Below are positions 32,357 to 41,339 of a stretch of 64,000 nt of DNA, one piece after another. The translations under genes and the position numbers were made by a program. Position 1 is the stretch's first letter. Each line of letters starts with the position of its first letter. The notes beneath the pieces are model-generated. The model was not told where the DNA came from. It made no database searches and saw only the letters and a list, made by a program, of their open reading frames with translations. Source of the DNA: an uncultured Dorea sp. GTDB lineage: Bacteria; Bacillota; Clostridia; Lachnospirales; Lachnospiraceae. The stretch lies in NCBI GenBank assembly GCA_910586965.1, contig CAJUMF010000016.1:28168-92167 (forward strand), in the 5' to 3' direction.

Positions 32357-33532
32357 ATGGAAAGAAGTAATGCAGTAGAAGTCAGTTTTTTCGGCAGAGG
32401 CTCTATCTCCCTTCTGCCCCCGGAACTACGAAAAAGAGGCGTGAAAAGAGGCCTGGTCATTACGGACAGTTATTTATACAAAAGCGGTGCGGCGGATAAA
32501 GTAGGAGAGCGGCTTTTGGAGGCAGGTGCCGAATATGCCATCTATTATCTGGTGCAGCCCAACCCGACAGTAGAGATTGTAAATGAATGTCTGGATGCGG
32601 CAAGAACACTGCAGGTGGATTTCCTTGCGGCAGTTGGAGGCGGCTCGGCTATAGATACAGCGAAAGCAGTCAGTATCGTGCTGGGAAACGGCGGGAAGGT
32701 GGAGGACTATGAGGGCGTGAACCGGTCTGAAAGAAAAGGTGTCCCTATTGTTGCGGTAAACACAACTGCAGGCACTGGGTCTGAGGTTACGTCCTTTTAC
32801 ATTGTTACAGACCCAAGACGCCGCCTGAAGATGTGCATGGTGGATCCGAACTGCATGGTAAGTATTGCGGTTAATGATGTGGATTTTATGATGTCAATGC
32901 CGCCAAAGCTTACAGCGGCTACAGGGATGGATGCTATGACTCACGCCATTGAAGCCGTCCTTTCCAAAAAGGCGGTTCCTATTACAGACAAGGATGCTTT
33001 GTGGGCGATTACGGTTATTAAGGATCATCTTCTGCGGGCATTCGAAAACGGTTCTGATGTAGAGGCGAGAGAAATGATGGCTTATGCAGAATATACAGCC
33101 GGAATGGCATTTTCCAATGCAGGTCTTGGTATGGTCCATGCGATGGCCCATGCGTTGGGGGGTATGATGAATCTGCCCCACGGAGTATGCAATGCAGTGC
33201 TTCTGCCGTATGTTATGGAATTCAACGGGGGCTTTCCGGGGATTTCCGGAAGGTTTCGGAAGGTGGCCTATGCGCTGGGGATTCCTCTGGAAGAGTGCAT
33301 GAAGGATGAAGAAGCGGTCTATATGTGTACAGAGTATATAAGAAATCTGTCGCGCAGCCTGTCCCTCCCGGGAAGTCTTAAAGAACTTAGTATAGAGAAA
33401 CCGGATTTTGAGGCAATGGCGGATGCGGCCATGAAGGATTCTTGCATGGAAGATAACTATGTCAAGCCGGAAAAACATCAGGTTATAGAAGTATATCAAA
33501 GAGCTTTTATGAATATCATAAACGAAACATAA
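32357..33532 (+). CDS. Iron-containing alcohol dehydrogenase (PduQ/FucO-like)
   Basis: 391 residues of the type III alcohol dehydrogenase family. AVGGGSAIDTAKAVSI near 93-108 is the NAD site and NTTAGTGSEVT near 137; metal ligands are in TGMDAMTHAIEAVLS, MVHAMAHALGGMM and NLPHGVCNAVLLP. It would reduce part of the aldehyde to an alcohol (1,2-propanediol or ethylene glycol if the aldehyde is lactaldehyde or glycolaldehyde), regenerating NAD+ for the dehydrogenase. The ATG at 32357 has GAGGTG six bases upstream; the GTG at 32348 would overlap that site. Last gene of the BMC operon. Confidence 0.9.
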   Translation: MERSNAVEVSFFGRGSISLLPPELRKRGVKRGLVITDSYLYKSGAADKVGERLLEAGAEYAIYYLVQPNPTVEIVNECLDAARTLQVDFLAAVGGGSAIDTAKAVSIVLGNGGKVEDYEGVNRSERKGVPIVAVNTTAGTGSEVTSFYIVTDPRRRLKMCMVDPNCMVSIAVNDVDFMMSMPPKLTAATGMDAMTHAIEAVLSKKAVPITDKDALWAITVIKDHLLRAFENGSDVEAREMMAYAEYTAGMAFSNAGLGMVHAMAHALGGMMNLPHGVCNAVLLPYVMEFNGGFPGISGRFRKVAYALGIPLEECMKDEEAVYMCTEYIRNLSRSLSLPGSLKELSIEKPDFEAMADAAMKDSCMEDNYVKPEKHQVIEVYQRAFMNIINET

Positions 33533-33533
33533 A

Positions 33534-33549
33534 CGAAATAGTTATTTCG
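33534..33549. promoter_or_regulatory. Palindromic operator candidate
   Basis: CGAAATA-GT-TATTTCG is a perfect inverted repeat just upstream of the transporter promoter; AACGAAA occurs twice more nearby (33521-33537 region), and AACGAAATAA occurs upstream of the reverse-strand DeoR gene near 42918. A DeoR-type site is a reasonable guess. Confidence 0.45.
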
Positions 33550-33567
33550 AAACAATGAAAATATATA

Positions 33568-33596
33568 TTGACAAACAAAACAATAAAAGATAAAAT
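33568..33596 (+). promoter_or_regulatory. Predicted promoter of the sugar transporter operon
   Basis: TTGACA (33568-33573), 17 bases, TAAAAT (33591-33596), matching the BMC promoter in both hexamers and spacing. Confidence 0.7.
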
Positions 33597-33678
33597 AAAA
33601 CCACAAAACGCGGAAACATAAGTGTTTTATTTCAAACGTAACGGCAGCGATTGAAAACGAAAGAAGAAGGAGGATCAA

Positions 33679-34770
33679 ATGATGAAGAAGAAACTCATTA
33701 GTGTGTTACTATGTGCGGCAATGATCGCAGGTCTTTCCGTAGGCTGCACAAGCTCCGGAGGCTCTGGCGAAGGCAAGCAGGAAGAGAAAAAGGAGAGTGC
33801 AGAAGGATCTATTGAGCTGAAGGAGGAGGAAGGTTCCGGACTGGTATTAGGAGATTATACGCCTGAAAAAAAGGAATATAATTTTTATTTTACCTATAAA
33901 TTGGTTCATGCATGGTGGGACGCAGTCGGTTTAGGACTCAAAGAAGCTCAGAAGCAGTACGCGGACAAGGGGATTACCATCAATTATGAGTACGTTGCTC
34001 CGCCGGCACCCGATGCTATTGACCAGGTAAACAGGCTTGAGGAAGCAGCAGGACGTGATTTTGATGTGATCGGTGTGGATGTCAACGATATCGAGATTGT
34101 AACGCCGACCATTAATAACCTGATCGACAAGGGTCATAAGATTATGACATTTTCAAGTTCAGATGCCACAAAAGAGGACGGATGTAAGCGTATTGCATAT
34201 GTAGGCAATACACATAACTATCAGGACGGAGCAGACCTCGCAGAGATTCTTGCAGAGAAGATCGAATACAAAGGGCAGGTAGCAGCGCTTGCAGGAACGA
34301 TCGGAGCGCCGTGTCATGAGGACCGTATCGCTGGTTTTAAAGATGTGATGAAAAAGTATCCGGACATTGAAGTAGTGGAGATTCAGAATGACAATGATTC
34401 TGTAGAAAATTCACTGACCTTTACCGAAGGCTTTCTTCAGAAGTATCCAGATCTTAAAGGGATTTTCTGCAACAACATGAGCAATCCAATCGGAGCGGCA
34501 CAGGCAGTTGTTGATGCAGGCAAAGAGGGTGACATTGTATTAGTTGGAATGGACCATGACAAACGTGCTCTTGAGTATTTAAGAGATGGGGTTATCCAGG
34601 CACTCGGCGTTCAGGACTGCTTCAAGATGGGATTTGATACCATTCAGGTTGCGATCATGATCGCTGATGGAAAAGAGGTTGGAGATGATACATATCCCGA
34701 GCAGACAGAAGAGCAGACAGTGATCGTATATCCGGAGAACGCTCAGGAATATCTTGATAAATTATATTAA
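33679..34770 (+). CDS. Sugar ABC transporter substrate-binding lipoprotein
   Basis: About 363 residues: lipoprotein signal MMKKKLISVLLCAAMIAGLSVGC, a Ser/Gly/Glu-rich linker, then a periplasmic-binding-protein type I fold (Peripla_BP_4) with paired Rossmann lobes (FYFTYKLVHAWWDAVGLG, FDVIGVDVNDIEIVTP, IAGFKDVMKKYP, LVGMDHDKRALEYLRDG). The ligand is probably a monosaccharide, as expected for the RbsB group. It is followed by ATPase and permease genes and an intervening hairpin. GGAGGATCAA precedes the start; ATG at 33682 is equally possible. Confidence 0.88.
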   Translation: MMKKKLISVLLCAAMIAGLSVGCTSSGGSGEGKQEEKKESAEGSIELKEEEGSGLVLGDYTPEKKEYNFYFTYKLVHAWWDAVGLGLKEAQKQYADKGITINYEYVAPPAPDAIDQVNRLEEAAGRDFDVIGVDVNDIEIVTPTINNLIDKGHKIMTFSSSDATKEDGCKRIAYVGNTHNYQDGADLAEILAEKIEYKGQVAALAGTIGAPCHEDRIAGFKDVMKKYPDIEVVEIQNDNDSVENSLTFTEGFLQKYPDLKGIFCNNMSNPIGAAQAVVDAGKEGDIVLVGMDHDKRALEYLRDGVIQALGVQDCFKMGFDTIQVAIMIADGKEVGDDTYPEQTEEQTVIVYPENAQEYLDKLY

Positions 34771-34812
34771 AAAGTAAATTGTTAAAAAGAAAACGTACAT
34801 AATGCCGTGATC

Positions 34813-34838
34813 AATTCCCCGCCATTTGGCGGGGAATT
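34813..34838 (+). other. Intercistronic hairpin
   Basis: AATTCCCCGCC-ATTT-GGCGGGGAATT is a perfect 11-bp stem with no T-run after it. Placed between the binding-protein gene and the ATPase gene, it likely stabilises the upstream mRNA so the binding protein is made in excess. Confidence 0.65.
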
Positions 34839-34858
34839 TCAAAAAAAGGAGGAAGTTC

Positions 34859-36343
34859 ATGACAGAGTATCTATTGAGCATGAATCAGATCGTCAAGCAG
34901 TTCCCGGGAACCCTTGCACTTGATCATGTAGACTTTAATCTCAAGGCTGGAGAAGTGATGGCTCTGATCGGTGAGAATGGCGCCGGAAAAAGCACTCTGA
35001 TGAATGTATTGATGGGAATCTTACAGCCGGATTCCGGGGAGATCATCCTGAATGGAGAAAAGATAGAAAACAAGTCGCCCTACGAGGCACTGCAGAAGAA
35101 AATAGGTATGGTTCCCCAGGAGTTGAATCTGGTTCCGGACCTGTCTATTGCGGAAAACATTTTCCTTGGCTGCCATCAGAAAAAGGGAAGACGGATGGAC
35201 TGGGGACAGACGGTGGTGAAAGCTAAGGAAATGATGGAAAAGCTGGAGGTAGATATCGATCCGGGAATCAAAGTTTCGGAAGTGAGTGCGGCATATCAGC
35301 AGCTTGTGTCGATTGCGAGAACACTTGTATTTGGCTCCAACATTATTATTCTTGATGAGCCGACGGCTTCTCTTACGTTAAATGAGACAGAGCATTTGTT
35401 CCGGAATGTAAGAAAGCTTAAGGAAGAAGGCAAAGCCATCATCATAATCACCCATCATCTGGATGAGGTGCAGGAAATATCAGACCGTGTGACGATCATG
35501 AGGGATGGGAAATTTGTAAAGGCATGTGATACAAAGGATATTTCGATCGATGAAATGATCTATCACATGGCGAACCAGAAAGTAGAGAAAAACCAGAGAG
35601 TAGAAAGACAAGTTTCCGACGAGATTTTTCTTGAAGTGAAGAATTTCTCAAGAGGACGGGAATTTAAAGATATAAGTTTCGAAGTGAAAAAAGGAGAAAT
35701 TTACGGTGTGGCGGGTCTTGTAGGAGCGGGAAGGACGGAGCTTTTTACCTGTATATACGGACTTACCCAGAAGGATTCGGGACAGCTTTTCTTAGACGGG
35801 GCAGAGATAGATATCCATTCTCCTGCGGAGGCGATAGCTCACGGGATTGGGCTCGTCCCGGAAGAACGGAGAAAACAGGGGATGTTTCCGGTGCTTTCTA
35901 TCTGTGAAAATATCATGATGCTGAATTATGACAAGGTAAAAAAGCGGGGAAAGATCAATTTTTCCAAGGCAAAGGAAATCGCAGATTATCATATCGAAGC
36001 ACTCCGCATTAAGACGCCGGGAGCGGATACGCTCATTAAAAACTTAAGCGGAGGGAATCAGCAGAAGGTAATCCTTGGAAGATGGATGGAGAGAAATGTA
36101 AAGCTTCTTATTCTGGATGAGCCTACAAGAGGAATCGATGTCCGTGCAAAAGGCGAGATCTATAAGCTTGTCCGTGAAATGGCGGATATGGGAATCACAA
36201 TTATCGTTATATCATCAGAGATGGATGAGCTGCTTACAATTGCGGACAGGATCATGATCATGAACGCGGGAAGACTGAAAGGAGTTCTTACGCCGGATGA
36301 GGATATGGTCAGAGAAGATCTTTTGAAGGTTGCGCTGAACTAG
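34859..36343 (+). CDS. Sugar ABC transporter ATPase, RbsA/MglA-like
   Basis: 494 residues with two fused nucleotide-binding domains. Domain 1 has Walker A GENGAGKSTLMNVL, a signature region EVSAAYQQLVSIAR and Walker B IIILDEPTASL. Domain 2 has the usual degenerate Walker A GLVGAGRTELF, the signature LSGGNQQKVILGRWM and Walker B LLILDEPTRGIDV. This is the typical monosaccharide CUT2 arrangement. The ATG at 34859 has AAAGGAGGAAG upstream; the in-frame ATG at 34826 would fall within the hairpin. Confidence 0.92.
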   Translation: MTEYLLSMNQIVKQFPGTLALDHVDFNLKAGEVMALIGENGAGKSTLMNVLMGILQPDSGEIILNGEKIENKSPYEALQKKIGMVPQELNLVPDLSIAENIFLGCHQKKGRRMDWGQTVVKAKEMMEKLEVDIDPGIKVSEVSAAYQQLVSIARTLVFGSNIIILDEPTASLTLNETEHLFRNVRKLKEEGKAIIIITHHLDEVQEISDRVTIMRDGKFVKACDTKDISIDEMIYHMANQKVEKNQRVERQVSDEIFLEVKNFSRGREFKDISFEVKKGEIYGVAGLVGAGRTELFTCIYGLTQKDSGQLFLDGAEIDIHSPAEAIAHGIGLVPEERRKQGMFPVLSICENIMMLNYDKVKKRGKINFSKAKEIADYHIEALRIKTPGADTLIKNLSGGNQQKVILGRWMERNVKLLILDEPTRGIDVRAKGEIYKLVREMADMGITIIVISSEMDELLTIADRIMIMNAGRLKGVLTPDEDMVREDLLKVALN

Positions 36344-36364
36344 AAAGGATGGGGTAGACACGAC

Positions 36365-37321
36365 ATGAAAAATAAACTGTTTAATTCAATTAAGACAACG
36401 GCGGGTGCCGTATTTATAGTAACAATCCTGATGACGGTTGTAGTTCAGATATTGACAGGACATTTTTATACAGCATACAATCTCTCTACATTTATCCGTT
36501 CTGCGTCATTCACGATCATCATTGGTTTTGCGCAGACATTGGTGCTTTTGCTTGGCGGTATCGATCTGTCGGTTGCCAGTATCGCGGGACTTTGCAGTAT
36601 GATATTCGCCATGCTTACGACAGTGGCAGGGGTTGACCCGTTTTTAGCCATTGTGATCGCACTGGCGGCAGGGGCTGTATTGGGAGCGATCAACGGAATC
36701 TTTATCTGCACGTTAAATCTTACTCCATTTATCGTCACCCTTGCTACAAGCGCACTTTATAAAGGAATCATCTACGTTGCGACAAAAGGGATTCCGCTTA
36801 CCGGAATCCCGGCATCCGTAACGGTCATCGGCCAGGGCTCCCTGTTTGGGGTGATTCCATATCCGGCAGTGATCATGCTGGTACTTGCCGTGATTCTTAT
36901 GTATATGCTGAGGTTCACATCTTTCGGACGCCATATCTATGCGGTGGGCGGCAATGAAAGTGCGGCAAGGATCGTCGGAATCCAGAGCAGCAAGACAAAG
37001 ATGGGGGTCTATGCCCTCACAGGATTTATCTCCTCGCTGGCGGGCGTGCTTATGGTGTTAAGGCTTGCTTCCTCGCAGGTAAATATCGGTGAGAACTGGG
37101 CCATGCCGTCCATTACAGCGGCTGTACTCGGCGGAACCTCTATGAACGGCGGGATCGGCGGGATTGGCGGAACCATCATCGGCGGTCTGCTGATGAGTGT
37201 TATATCATTTAGTATCAGTCTTTTGGGAATCTCTTCTTATTGGGATCAGATCGTGACGGGTATTGTTGTACTTATTGCTGTCTCGATTGACGCAATCAGA
37301 AGAAGAAATAGTAAAGCATAA
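36365..37321 (+). CDS. Sugar ABC transporter permease, RbsC-like
   Basis: 318 residues, about eight to ten membrane helices. VLLLGGIDLSVASIAGL near 58-74 and AINGIFICTLNLTPFIVTLATS near 108-130 are typical of the BPD_transp_2 family, as is VLGGTSMNGGIGGIGGTIIG near 255. It forms the membrane channel for the adjacent RbsA-like ATPase and binding protein. Confidence 0.92.
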   Translation: MKNKLFNSIKTTAGAVFIVTILMTVVVQILTGHFYTAYNLSTFIRSASFTIIIGFAQTLVLLLGGIDLSVASIAGLCSMIFAMLTTVAGVDPFLAIVIALAAGAVLGAINGIFICTLNLTPFIVTLATSALYKGIIYVATKGIPLTGIPASVTVIGQGSLFGVIPYPAVIMLVLAVILMYMLRFTSFGRHIYAVGGNESAARIVGIQSSKTKMGVYALTGFISSLAGVLMVLRLASSQVNIGENWAMPSITAAVLGGTSMNGGIGGIGGTIIGGLLMSVISFSISLLGISSYWDQIVTGIVVLIAVSIDAIRRRNSKA

Positions 37322-37334
37322 GGAGGAAGGAACG

Positions 37335-38204
37335 ATGAAATTTGGTATCTGTTATTGTTATTGGAGCAAGAACTGGGAAGGGACAGACTATCCGCAGATG
37401 ATTGAACGCGCGAGAAGATGCGGGTTCGACGGACTGGAGATTTTCTGGGGAAGAACCCTTACTATGCCGCAGAAAGAGATTGATGAGATCGTAGCAGCAA
37501 GCAAGGCCAATGATGTGGAGCTTTATATCTCGGGCGGGTTTGGGCGTGAGGAAGATCTTTCCCAGACGGATGAGACCGGAAGGCTTGCAGCGGTGGAAAA
37601 GTCCAAACGTCTGATCGAGGCATGGGGAAAGCTCGGAGCTCATAATTTCTCGGGAATCAATTATGGAGCATGGTGCAAATTTGACAGGCCCATCGACAAG
37701 GAAAAAAGCTTTGAGCAAGCAGCAAGATCATTGAAGGAAGTGGGGAAGTGTGCGGCCGATCATGACATTAGCTGGAATATGGAGGTTGTAAACCGCTTCG
37801 AAAGCTATATGCTGAATACAGCCGAGGAAGCAAGAAGACTTGCGGATATGGTGGACCACCCGAACATTAATATACTTCTTGACATTTTCCATGGGATGAT
37901 CGAGGAAGATGACTTGGCAGAAGCAGTACGCACTGCCGGCAATAAGCTGGGACATTATCATATGGGAACCAATAACCGCCGTCCGCCGAGACCGGGATTC
38001 CTTCCGTGGCAGGAGGTTGTTAATGCCTTAAAAGAAATCAACTATGACCGCTGCATTTCTTTTGAGCCGCTGGTAAGAACGGGAGGTTCGGTTGCTTTGG
38101 AGGGAGGAAATGTGTGGAGAGACATGCTTCCGAAGAATGCGGACGATGCATATCTTGATAAGCTGATCATGGAATCGCTGGCATTTATTAAAGGCTTGTT
38201 TTAG
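37335..38204 (+). CDS. TIM-barrel sugar isomerase/epimerase (AP_endonuc_2 family)
   Basis: 289 residues of the xylose-isomerase-like TIM barrel: RARRCGFDGLEIFWGRTL at the start of the barrel, WNMEVVNRFESYMLNT with the catalytic Glu near 150, INILLDIFHGMIEEDD near 180, GHYHMGTNNRRPPRPG near 212 and CISFEPLVR near 243 provide the metal ligands expected of D-tagatose/D-psicose 3-epimerase relatives. It probably epimerises or isomerises the imported sugar to a ketose for the kinase downstream. AGGAGGAAGG precedes the ATG. Exact substrate is not readable from sequence. Confidence 0.82.
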   Translation: MKFGICYCYWSKNWEGTDYPQMIERARRCGFDGLEIFWGRTLTMPQKEIDEIVAASKANDVELYISGGFGREEDLSQTDETGRLAAVEKSKRLIEAWGKLGAHNFSGINYGAWCKFDRPIDKEKSFEQAARSLKEVGKCAADHDISWNMEVVNRFESYMLNTAEEARRLADMVDHPNINILLDIFHGMIEEDDLAEAVRTAGNKLGHYHMGTNNRRPPRPGFLPWQEVVNALKEINYDRCISFEPLVRTGGSVALEGGNVWRDMLPKNADDAYLDKLIMESLAFIKGLF

Positions 38205-38220
38205 AATGTGAGGTTTTAAT

Positions 38221-39750
38221 ATGGAAAAATATATTATTGGCATCGACTCAGGTACGACGGGAATCAAAGCAGTATTGTTTGATACACAGGGAAAGGAGAT
38301 TGCCAAAAAGGGAATAGCGCTCCAAGGATATTTCCCGGAGGAGAACCAGTATGAAGAAGATATGCTGGAGATCTGGGACAGTGCAATGACGTGTGTAAAG
38401 GATGTGGCCGGAAAGGTAGATGCATCGTATATCATAGGCCTTGGGATCACCGCACAGGGAGACGGTCTCTGGATGGTAGACGAAGAGGGTGAACCGGTTC
38501 GGAGAGGATGTTGTTTCTGTGATGGAAGAGCAGCGGAGTTCGTAGATGAATGGGTTGAGGATGGAACCTGTGAAAAGCTGTTCAAGGCGTGCGGAACCTG
38601 GATCTGTACGGGAAATCAGAATGGGATCGTGCGATGGATGGAGAAGTACGAGAAGGAGTCTCTTGATAAAAGCAGGTGGCTTCTCCATTTGAAAGATTAT
38701 CTTTTCTTTAAATTTACAGGAGAGATCACATCAGATGCGACAGACCAGTCATTGATCCTTTTAGACCAGAAAAAGAGAGACTATCTTGACGAAGCATTTA
38801 CCCTGTGCGGAATCGATAAATACAAAGATAAGTATCCTCCGATAAAGAGTGCAAAGGAGAATGCATTTAAGATTCTTCCTCAGGTGGCAGAGAGCGTTGG
38901 GCTTACGGATGATGTACTTATTACATCCGGCCCTATGGATGTGGGTGCATGTGCGCTTGGGAGCGGCGTGATAGAGAAGGGACACTGCTGTTCGATCATG
39001 GGTACAGCAGCACTTCACGAGATGGTGATTGACGAACCGTTGATGGATGATATTCCGTCAGGGATGACGGTTGCCCATGTAATGGAGGGAAGATGGCTTC
39101 GGCTGATGTCCTCCTTTGCAGGAACGCCGAATCTGGAATGGTGCTTAAAGACCCTTGGATCAAAGGTGAAGGAAGATGCAGCCGCAGCGGGAAAGGATGT
39201 CTATGCTTATATGGAAGACATGATCAAAGAGGTACCGATCGGCTCCAACGGAGTGATGTATCATCCCTATCTTCTGGCCGGAGGAGAGAGAGCACCGTTC
39301 ACGGACTCCAGGGCCCGTGCAAGCTATACAGGGCTGAATGTGCGCAATACGCTGGCGGATGTAGTACGGGCAACCTATGAAGGTGTGGCGTTTGCCATGC
39401 TTGACTGCTATCAGCATATGCCGCTCCCCATAGATCAGATCACGATATGCGGCGGCGGAGCCAACAGCAGCGCTTGGTGCCAGATGTTTGCGGATGCACT
39501 GGGAAGCAGGATTGTGACAGTGGAAGGAGAAGAGCTTGGAGCCAGAGGTGTCGCGATCAACAATGCGGTTGTTCAGGGGATTTTCCCGAGCTATCAGGAT
39601 GCAGTTGAAAAAATCGTGAAGATAAAGAAGGTCTATGAGCCGGATATGAAAAATCATGAGAAGTATATGAAGTTCTACAAACTGTATACCGCAGGCTATG
39701 AGAATATGCAGAAAATGTGGAAGACTCGGGCAAAAATCATGAAGGAGTAA
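38221..39750 (+). CDS. FGGY-family carbohydrate kinase
   Basis: 509 residues. The N-domain phosphate loop GIDSGTTGIKAVLFDT and the FGGY C-domain GGGANSSAWCQMFADALG near 411-428 identify the family; GITAQGDGLWMVDEEG and CCFCDGRAAEFV resemble the xylulokinase/erythritol-kinase branch. It would phosphorylate the ketose made by the preceding isomerase; if at C1, the product suits the class II aldolases. Spacing of 16 bp to its neighbour and the six-base gap to the next gene indicate one operon. Confidence 0.88.
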   Translation: MEKYIIGIDSGTTGIKAVLFDTQGKEIAKKGIALQGYFPEENQYEEDMLEIWDSAMTCVKDVAGKVDASYIIGLGITAQGDGLWMVDEEGEPVRRGCCFCDGRAAEFVDEWVEDGTCEKLFKACGTWICTGNQNGIVRWMEKYEKESLDKSRWLLHLKDYLFFKFTGEITSDATDQSLILLDQKKRDYLDEAFTLCGIDKYKDKYPPIKSAKENAFKILPQVAESVGLTDDVLITSGPMDVGACALGSGVIEKGHCCSIMGTAALHEMVIDEPLMDDIPSGMTVAHVMEGRWLRLMSSFAGTPNLEWCLKTLGSKVKEDAAAAGKDVYAYMEDMIKEVPIGSNGVMYHPYLLAGGERAPFTDSRARASYTGLNVRNTLADVVRATYEGVAFAMLDCYQHMPLPIDQITICGGGANSSAWCQMFADALGSRIVTVEGEELGARGVAINNAVVQGIFPSYQDAVEKIVKIKKVYEPDMKNHEKYMKFYKLYTAGYENMQKMWKTRAKIMKE

Positions 39751-39755
39751 GTAGT

Positions 39756-40409
39756 ATGCTGTATACAGAAGCGAGACAGGAGATTTTGAATATCTGCAGA
39801 CAGATGGTTGAAGAAAAGTTTTTCCTGGGAACATGGGGAAACGTGAGTGTACGGATTGGAGAGCATATTGTGCTTACACCCAGCAAAGTTGAGTATGATG
39901 CAATGGGGCTGGAGGATTTTGTAGTTCTGAACCTGGACGGGACCATAGCTTGCGGGAATCGGGTCCCCACTTCTGAGAAGGAAGTTCACCGGCAGATTTA
40001 TCTGGAAAGAGAAGATGTAAAGGCCATCATCCATGCCCATACGGCGAAGGCAATGGCAGTTTCTGCACTGCCTGTGAATGCAGTTCCTTGTATGGTGGAG
40101 GAGATGTCCCAGCTCTTAGGCGGGAAGATTCCGCTGACCAGGCAGTATGTCTGTGCGGAAAATCATTTTGAATTGGGGCGTATGGCGGCAGAATGTATCG
40201 GTGATAAAAACGGGGTGATATTGAGAAATCACGGTCCGGTGGCCTGCGGGAGAGATTTGAAAGAAGCAGCGCTTTGCGTTGAGGTGATCGAAAAGGCATG
40301 TTCTATTTACCTGGCTGCAAATAACCGGCTGATAAAAGAAATTCCGGCCAAATTTGTAGAATCTGAACGATATCGCTTTCTTAATAAATATGGTCATGAG
40401 AATACGTAA
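39756..40409 (+). CDS. Class II aldolase (FucA/RhaD/AraD family), second copy
   Basis: 217 residues: WGNVSVRIGEHIVLTPSK, PTSEKEVHRQIY, AIIHAHTAKAMAVS and ILRNHGPVACG carry the zinc and catalytic residues of the class II aldolase/epimerase family. It lacks the long C-terminal encapsulation-type tail of the operon-leading aldolase at 28062, so it should act in the cytosol. It may be a second aldolase or an epimerase for the same pathway. The ATG at 39756 follows the kinase stop by six bases with GGAGTAAG as ribosome site. Confidence 0.87.
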   Translation: MLYTEARQEILNICRQMVEEKFFLGTWGNVSVRIGEHIVLTPSKVEYDAMGLEDFVVLNLDGTIACGNRVPTSEKEVHRQIYLEREDVKAIIHAHTAKAMAVSALPVNAVPCMVEEMSQLLGGKIPLTRQYVCAENHFELGRMAAECIGDKNGVILRNHGPVACGRDLKEAALCVEVIEKACSIYLAANNRLIKEIPAKFVESERYRFLNKYGHENT

Positions 40410-40419
40410 ATAAAGACGG

Positions 40420-40461
40420 AAAGCCCGGTCACTATACTGTTTTTAGAGCGCCCGGGCTTTT
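40420..40461 (+). terminator. Rho-independent terminator
   Basis: AAAGCCCGG pairs with CCGGGCTTT around a 24-nt loop; ends the transporter-kinase-aldolase operon. Confidence 0.65.
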
Positions 40462-40489
40462 GGTTACACTGGTATTTTATGGGAATAGA

Positions 40490-40498
40490 TGGTATAAT
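40490..40498 (+). promoter_or_regulatory. Extended -10 promoter
   Basis: TGGTATAAT (TGnTATAAT) lies about 40 bases before the next gene. GGTCCGGACC just downstream is a perfect palindrome and may be an operator. Confidence 0.45.
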
Positions 40499-40538
40499 GA
40501 ACATGTTTGGTCCGGACCGTTTCGGACAGGAGGTAACG

Positions 40539-41318
40539 ATGGCAGAGATAGAGATAGAAAAAGTCAAAAAGCTGGTCAGAGACACAAGACCGTTCTTTGT
40601 CAGTCACGGAAAGATTGATATAAAAGAGAAAGGAACGGCAGATTTTGTGACACAGATAGATATCATGGTGCAAGAGACTGTACAGACGGGGCTTAGGGAG
40701 CTTTATCCGGATATCCAGTTTATGGGAGAGGAAAAGGATAACAGTGATATAGACTTCAAAAAGCCGGCGTGGATTCTCGATCCGATAGACGGAACCACGA
40801 ATTTTATCCATGATTATTGCCACAGTACCCTTTCTCTTGCTCTTTGCGTTGATAGAAGAATTGTTATGGGGATCGTATATCAGCCTTATACAGAAGAACT
40901 TTTTTGGGCGCAGGAAGGAAAGGGCGCCTGGTTAAATGAAGAACGGATATTTGTAAGCAGTACAGAGGAGCTTGAAAAAAGTCTGGTAACGGTCGGCACA
41001 AGTCCGTGGAAACATGAGCTCGCGGACAAAAATTTTGAAATATTCAAGCAGATTTTTTTACGTTGTTCTGACATACGCAGGACAGGGTCGGCAGCGCTCG
41101 ATCTTGCGTACGTGGCATGTGGAAGGACAGAGGCTTTTGTTGAACATGATTTAAAGCCGTGGGATTTTGCGGCGGGAATCCTGCTTGTAAAGGAAGCGAA
41201 GGGGACAGTGACAGATTACAGGGGCAGAGAGATCGACATTACAGCTCCATCGCAGATCGCAGCGGGAAACGGATATATTGGGGAACTTCTGGTTAAGGAG
41301 ATTTTGAAAGATTATTAA
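40539..41318 (+). CDS. Inositol-monophosphatase family phosphatase
   Basis: 259 residues with all three family motifs: FMGEEKD near 66, WILDPIDGTTNFIHDY near 82-97 (metal-binding DPIDGTT) and KPWDFAAGILLVKEAKG near 205 (WDxAAG). Mg2+-dependent hydrolysis of a sugar or inositol phosphate is expected. The ATG at 40539 follows AGGAGGTAACG. It sits between the sugar operon and its likely regulator, so it may clear an overflow sugar phosphate of that pathway; general inositol phosphatase activity is the alternative. Confidence 0.9.
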   Translation: MAEIEIEKVKKLVRDTRPFFVSHGKIDIKEKGTADFVTQIDIMVQETVQTGLRELYPDIQFMGEEKDNSDIDFKKPAWILDPIDGTTNFIHDYCHSTLSLALCVDRRIVMGIVYQPYTEELFWAQEGKGAWLNEERIFVSSTEELEKSLVTVGTSPWKHELADKNFEIFKQIFLRCSDIRRTGSAALDLAYVACGRTEAFVEHDLKPWDFAAGILLVKEAKGTVTDYRGREIDITAPSQIAAGNGYIGELLVKEILKDY

Positions 41319-41339
41319 GATAACGGGAGTCATTGTAGG

